Source of the DNA: Pseudalkalibacillus hwajinpoensis
GTDB lineage: Bacteria; Bacillota; Bacilli; Bacillales; Guptibacillaceae
Assembly (NCBI RefSeq): GCF_039851965.1
Contig: NZ_CP156674.1
Span: 434,001-498,000 of the forward strand
Length of the DNA stretch: 64,000 nucleotides
Direction of reading: 5' to 3'
The position numbers and the translations under genes are program-made. Each line of letters begins with the position of its first letter. Position 1 is the first letter of the stretch. Under the pieces are notes generated by a model. It saw only the letters and a list, made by a program, of their open reading frames with translations, ran no database searches and was not told the DNA's origin. Below, piece after piece: positions 17,108-26,222 of this stretch.

Positions 17108-18727
17108 TTAGTTCATCTGTGAGAAAAGCTGCTGAAGTGTTGTCGTTAATTCATCCACATGTACTTCAACTGATTCTCCAGTATCTCTACGCTTCACTTC
17201 TACAATGCCTTCGCTTGCTTTCTTCCCAACGATCACACGTAGTGGAAGACCGATTAAATCGGCATCCTTAAATTTAACTCCGGCACGCTCTTTGCGATCA
17301 TCATAAAGGACATCATATCGTATATCGCGCAACGTATTATAAAGGCGATCAGATAAGGTGGTTTGATCAGCGTCCTTTACATTAATCGTAATTAAATGAA
17401 GGTCAAATGGCGTAACGGCAAGCGGCCATTTCAAACCGTTCTCATCAGCGCTTTGCTCAGCAATTGCTGCAAGCGTTCTTGAAACGCCAATACCATAACA
17501 ACCCATAATAATGGGCTGTGCTTTTCCACCTTCATCAAGGAAGGAGGCTTTCATCGTTTCACTATACTTTGTACCCAGTTTGAACACCTGACCAATTTCG
17601 ATACCTTCTGCGAAGACAATCGTGCCTTTACCATCTGGTGCGGGATCACCTTCTTGAATGAAGCGAAGGTCTTCAAAACGTTCAATCGTAAGGTCACGTT
17701 CTGGATTGAGGTTTTGGTAAGCGTGAGCACCTGTCACAACAGCATTTACCATTGCTTTCACCGCATGATCTGCAATAATAGTACCTTTAAATTCCTTGAT
17801 ATCAACTGCTTCATCTGGAACATCCACCATATCTGTACTAAACAGGTTCTTCACCTTAATATCATTTAGCTTATGGTCACCTCGGACTAGTACAAGAATC
17901 GTCTCATCCTTCACCTTCACGATAGTCGGGTGTATTTGACGATCAAGCGCTGCCTCAGCTTCCCCTTTTGTTAATGGAAATTCGGCTTCGGCAGATTTCT
18001 CATACGCTACGTGAACCTCAGCCATTTCAATGTTAGCAGCATAGTCTGAAGCATCACTATATGCAATCGTGTCTTCCCCAACGCTTGAAAGGGCCATGAA
18101 TTCCTCGGTATCCTGCCCTCCCATAGCACCTGAATCAGCTACAACAGGTCTGAAATTAAGACCTAGTTTCGTGAAAATTTTACTGTACGTTGCATGCATC
18201 AAATTATATGCTTCATCGAGCTGTTTTTCTGAAGAATGGAACGAATACGCATCCTTCATAATAAATTCTCTACCTCGAAGCAAACCAAAGCGCGGACGTC
18301 GTTCGTCACGGTACTTTGTTTGAATTTGATACAGGATTACAGGCAATTGCTTGTAAGAACTAAGTTCATCTCGAACAAGACTTGTAATCAATTCTTCATG
18401 TGTTGCACCGAGAGCGAACGCACGATCATGACGATCTTTGAGCCTCATGAGCTCTGGGCCATATACATCCCAGCGCCCTGTTTCCTGCCATAATTCCGCC
18501 GGTTGAATGGCTGGCATCAATAATTCCTGCGCACCAGCTTCGTCAAGTTCCCGACGAATGACCTCTTCTATTTTCATTAGCACCTTTTTACCAAGTGGTA
18601 AGTAGGAATAAATGCCTGAAGCATTCTGACGCATAAAACCCGCTCTAACTAGCAGCCGATGGCTTTTGATTTCTGCATCAGCTGGATTATCTCTAAGGGT
18701 TGGATTAAAGTATTTGGATTGTTTCAT
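17108..18727 (-). CDS. proS: Prolyl-tRNA synthetase, bacterial type
   Basis: A 539-residue class II synthetase that charges tRNA-Pro. Motif 2 region is YRDERRPRFGLLRGREFIMKD (quoted in part, about residues 137-157); an editing insertion domain against Ala-tRNA lies at about 225-400; motif 3 is GCYGIGVSRTLAA near 440; an anticodon-binding domain ends the protein. The start MKQSKYFNPTL follows GTGAGGTG, with the GTG at 18736 overlapping that site. It is about 25 residues shorter than the B. subtilis enzyme. It sits between rseP and polC. Confidence 0.96.
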   Translation of the reverse strand: MKQSKYFNPTLRDNPADAEIKSHRLLVRAGFMRQNASGIYSYLPLGKKVLMKIEEVIRRELDEAGAQELLMPAIQPAELWQETGRWDVYGPELMRLKDRHDRAFALGATHEELITSLVRDELSSYKQLPVILYQIQTKYRDERRPRFGLLRGREFIMKDAYSFHSSEKQLDEAYNLMHATYSKIFTKLGLNFRPVVADSGAMGGQDTEEFMALSSVGEDTIAYSDASDYAANIEMAEVHVAYEKSAEAEFPLTKGEAEAALDRQIHPTIVKVKDETILVLVRGDHKLNDIKVKNLFSTDMVDVPDEAVDIKEFKGTIIADHAVKAMVNAVVTGAHAYQNLNPERDLTIERFEDLRFIQEGDPAPDGKGTIVFAEGIEIGQVFKLGTKYSETMKASFLDEGGKAQPIIMGCYGIGVSRTLAAIAEQSADENGLKWPLAVTPFDLHLITINVKDADQTTLSDRLYNTLRDIRYDVLYDDRKERAGVKFKDADLIGLPLRVIVGKKASEGIVEVKRRDTGESVEVHVDELTTTLQQLFSQMN

Positions 18728-18774
18728 GAACTGCACCTCACTTCATTGTTCAAAACGGGTCCTTCCGCTACATT

Positions 18775-20028
18775 CTATAAAAAGAAACGTTGAATGTCGT
18801 TCCAGGTTACGACAAGCATGAGTAACATCAGGAATGAAAATCCTATAAAATGCACAAGACTTTCTTTTTGAGGATCAATTGGTTTACCTCTTAATGCTTC
18901 TACACCTATAAATAATAATCTTCCTCCATCAAGTGCTGGAAGCGGAAGTAAGTTAAAGATCCCGAGGTTAATGCTTAAGAAGGCTGCCCATCTCATAAGA
19001 ACATATAGTCCTCCAGATGCGGCTTCTTCTGTGTAACTATAAATACCAACCGGACCTGAAAAAGCATCAATCGATAGCTGTCCTGTTACCAATTGTCCAA
19101 GTCCTACAAATATAGCTTTTGAAAATTCAATCGTTGAAGAAAACCCAAAAGCAATTGAATCAAAGAAGTCCACTTGGTATGCAGGCGCAACGCCGATCCT
19201 ACCAACAGATTGATTCTCGGTAAGTTCCTGCTTCTCTGGAGTGATCGATAAGGTAACGGCTTCTCCTTCACGATCAACTTTAAAGCCAAGTTGATTATTG
19301 GCATTTTCCTGTATGATGGACGTCATTTTATCCCAGCTTGTAATTTCGGTCCCATTAATTTCAGTAATGATATCGCCGTTCATCATTCCTGCCTGTTCTG
19401 CAGGACTTCCTTCGACAACTTCACTTACTTCATTCGTAGGCGTACCCTGTAATAATCCGAGTGATATGAAAATAACAATCGCAAGCAAGAAGTTCATCAC
19501 AGGACCAGCAAATATAGCCAGGAAGCGATCCCAGAGTGACTTCGAACCGAATTGACGATCATAAGGAGCAATCTGGAATTCAGAGCCATCCATCACATAG
19601 TGAGAGATCTCATCGATCGGATATACGACTGCTGGTTCTTCTTCGCCTTCATAACCTTTAATGTAAAGGGCACGCTCCAAATCAGCTTCTTCCACCGTTA
19701 CTTCTTTCAAATTCGTATAAGCTGATTTTTGATTGATAACTATTTTCTCAACTTTATTCTTATCGTTAAACATAAGCCCGACACGCTGCCCGGGTTTAAG
19801 TTCAATCATTTCGGGATCTTCTCCGGCCATTCGAACAAAACCACCAAGAGGTAAGAGTCTAATTGTATAGACCGTTTCCCCTTTTTTGATTGTGAAAATC
19901 TTTGGCCCGAAGCCTATTGCGAATTCCCGGCAGAGAATTCCTGCTCGTTTTGCCAGGAGCAAATGACCTAATTCATGGAAGAAGACAAGCGCTCCGAATA
20001 TGATAATGATCGAAATCACAGTATTCAT
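18775..20028 (-). CDS. rseP: Site-2 intramembrane metalloprotease RseP/RasP
   Basis: A 417-residue membrane protease that clears cut anti-sigma factors and signal peptides (RasP in B. subtilis, acting on RsiW and FtsL). The zinc motif HELGH is at residues 18-22 in the first membrane helix, a PDZ domain lies at about 195-275 (VVEGSPAEQAGMMNGDII), and the second catalytic motif NLLPLPALDGG is near residue 360. Four membrane helices are expected. I chose ATG 20028, 9 bases after AAAGGTGG, over GTG 20034. It is in the row dxr-rseP-proS. Confidence 0.95.
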   Translation of the reverse strand: MNTVISIIIIFGALVFFHELGHLLLAKRAGILCREFAIGFGPKIFTIKKGETVYTIRLLPLGGFVRMAGEDPEMIELKPGQRVGLMFNDKNKVEKIVINQKSAYTNLKEVTVEEADLERALYIKGYEGEEEPAVVYPIDEISHYVMDGSEFQIAPYDRQFGSKSLWDRFLAIFAGPVMNFLLAIVIFISLGLLQGTPTNEVSEVVEGSPAEQAGMMNGDIITEINGTEITSWDKMTSIIQENANNQLGFKVDREGEAVTLSITPEKQELTENQSVGRIGVAPAYQVDFFDSIAFGFSSTIEFSKAIFVGLGQLVTGQLSIDAFSGPVGIYSYTEEAASGGLYVLMRWAAFLSINLGIFNLLPLPALDGGRLLFIGVEALRGKPIDPQKESLVHFIGFSFLMLLMLVVTWNDIQRFFL

Positions 20029-20043
20029 ATCCACTTACCACCT

Positions 20044-21192
20044 TTATTTAATTAATAACTGAACTCGCAATCTTGTTTCAGAATCAATGCCAAGAATATC
20101 TTCAAGCGACGCATTTTGAACATTATCATGGTTTTCCATCGCTTTTTCTACGAGCTCTTCGATCGTTAAGAAATCAATTTTCCCTTCAAGAAAGGCAGCA
20201 ACAGCTGTCTCATTCGCCGCATTAAGGACAGCCGGTAATGAACCACCAGCACGACCTGCTTCATATGCGAGCTTTAAAGAACGGAAGCGGTCAACGTCCA
20301 CTTTCTCAAAGTGAAGTTTGCCAACTTCCCATAAGTTTAACCGTTTTGCATTTCTGATTTCAAGTCGATCAGGATAGCTAAGTGCATATTGAATTGGAAT
20401 TCGCATATCCGGAGTACCAAGATGTGCCATCACACTTCCGTCTATGTACTCTACCATTGAGTGAATAATGCTCTCTCTATGAAGAAGAACATCAATTTGA
20501 TCATAAGGTGTCCCAAATAACCAGTGCGCCTCAATGACTTCAAGTCCTTTATTCATCATCGTCGCTGAGTCAATAGTGATCTTTGCGCCCATTGACCAGT
20601 TCGGGTGATTCAGGGCATCGTGTATACTTACACCCTGCAATTCTTCTCTCTTCTTATCTCGGAAACTGCCTCCTGAAGCTGTTAGAATCAACCGTTCCAT
20701 TTGCTCCTGTTTTTCGCCATTCAAGCATTGGAAAAGTGCTGAATGTTCACTGTCAACAGGGAGGAGAGCTGATCCATGTCTTTTAGCAGCCTCCGTAACG
20801 AGGTGTCCTGCTGTTACGAGTGTTTCTTTATTTGCGATTGCAATCGTTTTTCCCTGTTCAATTGCAGAAAGGGTTGGAGATAGACCAATACTTCCAAGAA
20901 TGGCATTGACTAGCACCGTCGTTTCGTGATGGCACGCTACTTCAAGCAAGCCCTCTTCTCCGTAGACTATCTTCGTCTTTCTGGATACAATTCTTCTAAG
21001 AGACTCAGCATCTTCCCGCTCTTGAACCGATAGTAGCTTTGGTTGGAATTCGTTGGCAATTTCAATTGCTTTCTCTACATTTTTTCCTACTGAAACGGCT
21101 ACAAGGGAAAACAAGTCAGGATGCATTCTCACAATATCGAGAGTCTGTATTCCAATAGAACCAGAAGCTCCCAGTAAGCTGATTTTCTTCAA
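20044..21192 (-). CDS. dxr: 1-deoxy-D-xylulose 5-phosphate reductoisomerase
   Basis: A 382-residue NADPH enzyme forming 2-C-methyl-D-erythritol 4-phosphate in the non-mevalonate isoprenoid pathway. The N-terminal NADPH fold GASGSIGIQTLDIV (about 8-21) and the metal/substrate motif LPVDSEHSALFQCL (about 142-155) are intact. The start is TTG at 21192, 10 bases after GGAGG; no better start exists. It works with uppS and cdsA, its neighbours, in supplying lipids for the envelope. Confidence 0.96.
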   Translation of the reverse strand: MKKISLLGASGSIGIQTLDIVRMHPDLFSLVAVSVGKNVEKAIEIANEFQPKLLSVQEREDAESLRRIVSRKTKIVYGEEGLLEVACHHETTVLVNAILGSIGLSPTLSAIEQGKTIAIANKETLVTAGHLVTEAAKRHGSALLPVDSEHSALFQCLNGEKQEQMERLILTASGGSFRDKKREELQGVSIHDALNHPNWSMGAKITIDSATMMNKGLEVIEAHWLFGTPYDQIDVLLHRESIIHSMVEYIDGSVMAHLGTPDMRIPIQYALSYPDRLEIRNAKRLNLWEVGKLHFEKVDVDRFRSLKLAYEAGRAGGSLPAVLNAANETAVAAFLEGKIDFLTIEELVEKAMENHDNVQNASLEDILGIDSETRLRVQLLIK

Positions 21193-21237
21193 TCGATCAG
21201 TTCCTCCAATCCACTCTGTTTAGGAATAGAAAATACG

Positions 21238-22044
21238 CTAAACCAGGTGTAGTAAATGCAGAAGTGGCAGTACGAAAATGAGACTATCGAATCGATCCAG
21301 TATCCCCCCATGCCCTGGCAAGATGCTGCCAGAATCTTTCACCCCATAATGGCGCTTGAATGCTGATTCTACAAGGTCTCCAATCTGTCCAAAAACAGAT
21401 GTTAGAACTGATACGATAAGGACGATAATAAGCGATTCGTAAACCGGGTAGATCAGTTGAAATCCGATACCGACAATGACAGCCATAACAATGCCGCCAA
21501 TGGCTCCTTCTACCGTCTTATTAGGAGATATATGCGGCCAGAGTTTTTTCTTTCCTAATGAGCGTCCTACAAAATATGCCCCAGAATCAGATGCCCAAAT
21601 TAGAAAAATGATAAAAAACAGCTGAACCATTCCTTCAACATTGTTTTCCCCTAAATAACGAGTGGCCGTGAAATAATAGAATCCAAGTCCTACATAAAGA
21701 GATGCCATCATGATAAACGAACTTTCATCAAAACTATATTTATTCTTCGTCAACACCGTCATTGCTAACAGAATGAGCAGCCCAAAGAATAAGAGATCAA
21801 TTTTTGTAAAAACAGACGAAGTGAGCGCTGCAATCCAATCATCTGGCATAACAAGTATCCAAGTTCCCACAATCGCTAGTAACCCCGGAAGTGAAACCAG
21901 AGTGATTTTTTTCATTACTAATAACTCAACCATTCCTACAGTAGCAATAAGCGCCATGAGAATGATAAACGGCCAGTCTCCTAAGATGATTATACCTAGC
22001 AATAGGGCGCCAAAAATCACACCCGTAATAACACGTTGTTTCAT
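21238..22044 (-). CDS. cdsA: Phosphatidate cytidylyltransferase
   Basis: A 268-residue polytopic membrane enzyme that makes CDP-diacylglycerol from phosphatidate and CTP, the branch point for phosphatidylglycerol and phosphatidylethanolamine. About seven to eight hydrophobic segments are visible. The signature DSGAYFVGRSLGKKKLWPHI and the C-terminal GDLVESAFKRHYGVKDSGSI lead to GHGGILDRFDSL. The ATG follows GTAGGAGGAC. It lies between uppS and dxr. Confidence 0.96.
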   Translation of the reverse strand: MKQRVITGVIFGALLLGIIILGDWPFIILMALIATVGMVELLVMKKITLVSLPGLLAIVGTWILVMPDDWIAALTSSVFTKIDLLFFGLLILLAMTVLTKNKYSFDESSFIMMASLYVGLGFYYFTATRYLGENNVEGMVQLFFIIFLIWASDSGAYFVGRSLGKKKLWPHISPNKTVEGAIGGIVMAVIVGIGFQLIYPVYESLIIVLIVSVLTSVFGQIGDLVESAFKRHYGVKDSGSILPGHGGILDRFDSLIFVLPLLHLLHLV

Positions 22045-22065
22045 TACGTTAATGTCCTCCTACAC

Positions 22066-22833
22066 TTACACCCCGCCGTAACGTCTTCCTCGTCGCTGGT
22101 ACTCCTCTATGGCCTCCACCAAATGATGTTCAGTGAAATCCGGCCAGAGAACCTCTGTAAACCAGAGTTCCGTATACGCTAGCTGCCACAGCATGAAGTT
22201 ACTTAACCGAATTTCTCCGCTTGTCCGTATTAACAGATCCGGATCAGGGTACTGACTACTGAGTAGATAAGAAGAAATTTTCTCCTCGGTGATATCATCC
22301 TCTGTCAGTATCCCCTTTCTCACGTCACTTAATAACCGCTGCATAGCTGTCTTCATTTCATGACGGCTACCATAATTAAGAGCAAAATTAAGTATAAGTC
22401 CAGTATTGTCCTTTGTTTCCTTAACCGCCTTACTAATGGCTTTGAACGTGTGGGGTGGTAATTGCTCTCGTTCTCCCATAATTCTCACCTGAACGTTCTG
22501 CTCGATTAACTCTGGCAAATGGCTCAGCAAGAACTGTTCCGGGAGCTTCATTAAAAAGTCCACTTCCTCTTTCGGTCGTTTCCAATTTTCTGTTGAGAAG
22601 GCATAGAGTGTCAGGTAACTTACCCCTAGATCATTTGCCTTTCGTACAATTTTCTTAACTACCTTCACACCTTCACGGTGGCCTGCCACACGCGGAAGAC
22701 CTCGCTTCTTCGCCCAGCGTCCATTGCCATCCATAATGATCGCAATGTGTCCTGGGATATTAGCAGATGCATCTATTTCATAATGTTCCTCATCTTCATT
22801 CTTTCTCATCCAGTTCGAGAACTTCCCAAGCAT
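22066..22833 (-). CDS. uppS: Isoprenyl transferase (undecaprenyl diphosphate synthase)
   Basis: A 255-residue cis-prenyltransferase that extends farnesyl diphosphate to the C55 carrier used for peptidoglycan and teichoic acid. The start MLGKFSNWMRKNED follows GGAGGA. The catalytic region IIMDGNGRWAKKRGLPRVAG (about residues 32-51) and LYAFSTENWKRP (about 85-96) are intact, as is the C-terminal RTSGEIRLSNFMLWQ. A terminator separates it from frr. Confidence 0.96.
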   Translation of the reverse strand: MLGKFSNWMRKNEDEEHYEIDASANIPGHIAIIMDGNGRWAKKRGLPRVAGHREGVKVVKKIVRKANDLGVSYLTLYAFSTENWKRPKEEVDFLMKLPEQFLLSHLPELIEQNVQVRIMGEREQLPPHTFKAISKAVKETKDNTGLILNFALNYGSRHEMKTAMQRLLSDVRKGILTEDDITEEKISSYLLSSQYPDPDLLIRTSGEIRLSNFMLWQLAYTELWFTEVLWPDFTEHHLVEAIEEYQRRGRRYGGV

Positions 22834-22863
22834 TGCAAATCCTCCATTGTGTCGCTTACTTAA

Positions 22864-22893
22864 CAAAAAAACCCCCTGTGGGAAAAGAGGGTT
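22864..22893 (-). terminator. Intrinsic terminator after frr
   Basis: A 7-bp stem (AACCCTC with GGGGGTT, one G-U pair), 10-base loop, then TTTTTTG on the minus strand. Confidence 0.85.
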
Positions 22894-22924
22894 CTTTTAT
22901 TATCTTATTTTACATGTTATTGGG

Positions 22925-23482
22925 TTAGACTTCCATGATTTCTTTTTCTTTGTCTGCTGCAATGCTGTCCGCTTCAGCTACGTACTTATCTGTAAGCTTC
23001 TGAACATCCTCATTACCACGACGAAGTTCATCCTCAGTAATATCGCCATCTTTTTCTTTCTTTTTCAATTCATCATTGGCATCACGACGGATATTACGGA
23101 TGACAACTTTGCCCTCTTCCGCATATTTCTTAACTAGCTTCACAAGATCCTTACGACGCTCTTCTGTTAGAGCTGGGATCGTAATACGGATCACATTACC
23201 ATCGTTTGAAGGAGTGAGCCCAAGGTCTGACTTAAGAATTGCTTTCTCAATATCGCCTACAGCTGATTTGTCATAAGGCTGAATCAAAAGCATACGAGCT
23301 TCTGGTACTGAAATGCCCGCAAGCTGGTTAACAGGTGTTGGAGCACCGTAGTAATCTACTTGAAGTTTATCTAGAAGAGAAGCATTCGCTCTACCTGCTC
23401 TCAATGTTGCTAGTTCACGCTTCAAACTTGAAACACCACTCTGCATACGTTCTTCAGCATTTTTCAAAATATCTTTCGGCAT
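22925..23482 (-). CDS. frr: Ribosome recycling factor
   Basis: A 185-residue protein that splits post-termination ribosomes with EF-G. It has the usual three-helix bundle, interrupted by the small beta domain: LATLRAGRANASLLDKLQVD near residue 25 and RDANDELKKKEKDGDITEDE near residue 133 are family hallmarks. The ATG overlaps no neighbour; pyrH ends one base before it. Standard order rpsB-tsf-pyrH-frr. Confidence 0.97.
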   Translation of the reverse strand: MPKDILKNAEERMQSGVSSLKRELATLRAGRANASLLDKLQVDYYGAPTPVNQLAGISVPEARMLLIQPYDKSAVGDIEKAILKSDLGLTPSNDGNVIRITIPALTEERRKDLVKLVKKYAEEGKVVIRNIRRDANDELKKKEKDGDITEDELRRGNEDVQKLTDKYVAEADSIAADKEKEIMEV

Positions 23483-23483
23483 C

Positions 23484-24209
23484 TTAATTTCTCCCCTTTA
23501 CTACTGTTCCAATTTCTTCTCCGCAAACGGCACGCTTAATGTTACCTTCTTCCATAATCGAGAAGACAACAAGTGGAATATCATTATCCATACATAGTGA
23601 AGAAGCTGTGGAATCCATAACAGCCAGCCCTTCCTTAAGAACATCTAGATAAGAAAGAGTATCATACTTCTTCGCAGTAGCATCAATTGTAGGATCAGCT
23701 GTGTATACGCCATCAACGTTATTTTTTGCCATTAAAATAACATCAGCCTCAATTTCGGCTGCACGTAGGGCCGCTGTTGTATCTGTTGAGAAGTATGGAT
23801 TTCCTGTTCCAGCTGCGAAAATGACAACGCGTTTTTTCTCAAGGTGTCGAATTGCTTTTCGACGAATATAAGGTTCTGCTACCTGTCTCATTTCAATCGA
23901 AGTTTGAACACGTGTTTCAACTCCAATGCTCTCGAGACTATCCTGCATGGCAAGAGAATTCATAACCGTGGCAAGCATGCCCATGTAGTCAGCAGTAGCA
24001 CGGTCCATTCCCATTTCGCTACCGACTTTACCTCGCCAGATATTACCCCCACCAACAACAACCGCAACTTCCACACCCATTTCATGAATTTCCTTCACTT
24101 GAGATGCGATCGATTGAACGATTGATGGTGAAATCCCCTGACCTTCTCCACCAGACAATGCTTCTCCGCTTAATTTTAACACAACGCGTTCATACTTGGC
24201 TCCGCTCAT
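23484..24209 (-). CDS. pyrH: Uridylate kinase
   Basis: A 241-residue amino-acid-kinase-fold enzyme that phosphorylates UMP to UDP and is allosterically regulated by GTP and UTP. The motif VVLKLSGEALSGGEGQGI opens the protein and VVVGGGNIWRG follows near residue 50; the C-terminal half holds FAAGTGNPYFSTDTTAALRA. It lies between tsf and frr; no separate promoter is obvious in the 73-bp gap, which contains the tsf terminator. Confidence 0.97.
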   Translation of the reverse strand: MSGAKYERVVLKLSGEALSGGEGQGISPSIVQSIASQVKEIHEMGVEVAVVVGGGNIWRGKVGSEMGMDRATADYMGMLATVMNSLAMQDSLESIGVETRVQTSIEMRQVAEPYIRRKAIRHLEKKRVVIFAAGTGNPYFSTDTTAALRAAEIEADVILMAKNNVDGVYTADPTIDATAKKYDTLSYLDVLKEGLAVMDSTASSLCMDNDIPLVVFSIMEEGNIKRAVCGEEIGTVVKGRN

Positions 24210-24250
24210 TTTTACCCTCCAGCATGTTTATCAGTATTTGTTCTTGAAAA

Positions 24251-24275
24251 ATAGGGAACACGATGTGTTCCCTAT
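24251..24275 (-). terminator. Intrinsic terminator after tsf
   Basis: A perfect 11-bp stem ATAGGGAACAC/GTGTTCCCTAT with a 3-base loop, followed by TTTTTC on the minus strand. Some read-through must reach pyrH unless a hidden promoter exists. Confidence 0.88.
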
Positions 24276-24282
24276 CATTATT

Positions 24283-25164
24283 TTACTTCTTCACTTGAGA
24301 CATAACTTCTTCAGCAAAGTTATCTTCACGCTTCTCCATGCCTTCGCCAACTTCGTAGCGGATGAATCCTTTAATTGTAGCGCCTTTAGAAGCTACATAC
24401 TTACCTACTTTTTGATCAGTATCTTTAACAAACGGCTGATCTACAAGTGAAATTTCTTCGAAGAATTTGTTGATACGGCCTTCTACCATTTTCTCAACGA
24501 TCTTCTCAGGCTTGCCTTCGTTAAGTGCCTGTTGCTTAAGGACTTCACGCTCGCGCTCAACCTCTTCAGCTGGAACCGCGTCACGAGATACGAAGCGTGG
24601 GTTAACAGCAGCAGTGTGCATTGCTACGTCTTTTGCAACTTCTTCGTCAGTTGTACCTTCAAGAAGAGTTAGTACACCAATGCGTCCGCCCATGTGAAGG
24701 TATGCACCAAATGCATCTGCGTCTGTTTTCTCAACAATTTGGAAGCGACGAAGAGAGATCTTCTCACCGATTTTCGCAATTTTGTCGTTTAAGTATTCAG
24801 TAACTGTTTGTCCGTTTTCCATTTTACTTTCAAGAGCTGCGTCAACAGACTCAGGATTCGATTGAAGGAGGTGCTGAGAGATCTCATTGATTAGTGTAGT
24901 AAAGCTCTCGTTCTTTGCAACGAAGTCAGTTTCAGAGTTAATCTCAGCGATTACTGCTTTGTTTCCTTCAACTGCGATAGTTGCAAGACCTTCAGCAGCT
25001 ACGCGATCTGCTTTCTTAGCTGCTTTCGAGATGCCTTTCTCACGAAGCCAGTCAATTGCCTTGTCCATGTCACCATCGTTTTCAGTTAGTGCTTTTTTGC
25101 AATCCATCATACCTGCACCAGTTTGTGCGCGCAATTCTTTTACCATTTGAGCTGTTACTGCCAT
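24283..25164 (-). CDS. tsf: Translation elongation factor Ts
   Basis: A 293-residue nucleotide exchange factor of EF-Tu. The UBA-like N-terminus (VKELRAQTGAGMMDCKKAL) and the core motif INSETDFVAKNESF near residue 75 are intact. The ATG follows AAGGAGGAATTA. It follows rpsB, but a strong terminator lies between the two, so dosage is probably set by read-through or by a weak promoter (TATAAT at about 25177-25182). Confidence 0.97.
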   Translation of the reverse strand: MAVTAQMVKELRAQTGAGMMDCKKALTENDGDMDKAIDWLREKGISKAAKKADRVAAEGLATIAVEGNKAVIAEINSETDFVAKNESFTTLINEISQHLLQSNPESVDAALESKMENGQTVTEYLNDKIAKIGEKISLRRFQIVEKTDADAFGAYLHMGGRIGVLTLLEGTTDEEVAKDVAMHTAAVNPRFVSRDAVPAEEVEREREVLKQQALNEGKPEKIVEKMVEGRINKFFEEISLVDQPFVKDTDQKVGKYVASKGATIKGFIRYEVGEGMEKREDNFAEEVMSQVKK

Positions 25165-25212
25165 TAGTAATTCCTCCTTGAATTATAGTATGTAATTTTA
25201 TCCTTGTGGGTT

Positions 25213-25253
25213 AAAAAAAGGTGATAAAGGGGTTAGAGTTCCCCTTTATCACC
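25213..25253 (-). terminator. Strong terminator between rpsB and tsf
   Basis: A perfect 13-bp stem GGTGATAAAGGGG/CCCCTTTATCACC with an 8-base loop and seven T on the minus strand. Confidence 0.93.
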
Positions 25254-25264
25254 CCTTTGTGTTC

Positions 25265-25996
25265 TTATACAGATGTCTCTTCTGTTTCTACCGCTTCAAC
25301 TTCTGCTTCTTCTTCTACTTTGCTTACTTCAATAATAGCATCAGCCATTTTAGCAGTTAGAAGTTTCACAGCGCGAATTGCATCATCGTTACCAGGGATA
25401 ATATAGTCGATCTCGTCTGGGTCACAGTTTGTATCCACAATCGCAACGATAGGGATATGAAGTTTACGAGCCTCAGCAATAGCGATACGCTCTTTACGAG
25501 GATCAATAACAAACAATGCATCCGGAACGCCATTCATGTCTTTGATACCGCCAAGGAATCTTTCTAGGCGATCCATTTCTTTTTTAAGAAGGATAACTTC
25601 TTTCTTAGGTAGTACTTCGAAAGTGCCGTCTTCTTGCATTTTCTCAAGGCTCTTAAGGCGGTTAATACGTTTTTGAATTGTTTCAAAGTTCGTAAGTGTT
25701 CCACCTAACCAGCGTTGGTTAATGTAGTATTGACCTGCACGGATCGCTTCATCCTTAACGGAATCTTGCGCTTGTTTTTTCGTACCTACGAAAAGAACTT
25801 TACCACCGTCCTGAGCGATGTCACGAACGAAGTTATAAGCCTCTTCGACTTTCTTCACTGTTTTCTGAAGATCGATGATGTAGATACCGTTTCTTTCAGT
25901 GAAGATGTAAGGTTTCATTTTCGGGTTCCAACGACGAGTCTGGTGACCGAAGTGTACCCCAGCTTCAAGAAGCTGTTTCATAGAGATTACTGCCAT
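25265..25996 (-). CDS. rpsB: 30S ribosomal protein S2
   Basis: A 243-residue late-binding 30S protein that helps S1 and the mRNA exit region. The start MAVISMKQLLEAGVHFGHQT is diagnostic, RRWNPKMKPYIF follows, and the C-terminal tail is acidic. It is preceded by its own sigma-A promoter and about 110 bases of leader with two hairpins. In B. subtilis the fla/che operon lies upstream of this gene; here codY is next. Confidence 0.97.
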   Translation of the reverse strand: MAVISMKQLLEAGVHFGHQTRRWNPKMKPYIFTERNGIYIIDLQKTVKKVEEAYNFVRDIAQDGGKVLFVGTKKQAQDSVKDEAIRAGQYYINQRWLGGTLTNFETIQKRINRLKSLEKMQEDGTFEVLPKKEVILLKKEMDRLERFLGGIKDMNGVPDALFVIDPRKERIAIAEARKLHIPIVAIVDTNCDPDEIDYIIPGNDDAIRAVKLLTAKMADAIIEVSKVEEEAEVEAVETEETSV

Positions 25997-26104
25997 GATT
26001 GTGTTCCTCCTAATGGTTTTTTAGCCTCCGCTTGCGTCTCGTTCGGGAAAAACTGCAGTCGCAGCACCACTTCCCAAATCAACAAGCGTGTGTGATTAAC
26101 ACCG
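25997..26104 (-). promoter_or_regulatory. Structured 5' leader of rpsB
   Basis: The predicted leader begins with an inverted repeat AATCAAC (26104-26110) and GTTGATT (26077-26083), followed by GGGAA (26071-26075) pairing with TTCCC (26045-26049). Ribosomal protein S2 controls its own leader in other bacteria; whether this RNA does so is not shown. Confidence 0.4.
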
Positions 26105-26110
26105 TTGATT

Positions 26111-26139
26111 ACTATACCACATAGAATTAAATGCTGCAA
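26111..26139 (-). promoter_or_regulatory. Sigma-A promoter of rpsB
   Basis: Minus strand TTGCAG (26134-26139), 17-base spacer, TATAGT (26111-26116). Confidence 0.75.
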
Positions 26140-26201
26140 GTTGGATTTGGGAATTCAGCATTCACCTATTTCGGCAAGGTTTTCCCTTGCTCACAGAAAT
26201 A

Positions 26202-26222
26202 CGCTCCGGCTAAGCCGGAGCG
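26202..26222 (-). terminator. Terminator hairpin after codY
   Basis: A perfect 9-bp GC-rich stem CGCTCCGGC/GCCGGAGCG with loop TTA, followed by TATTTCTG on the minus strand. The T-run is modest. Confidence 0.7.
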
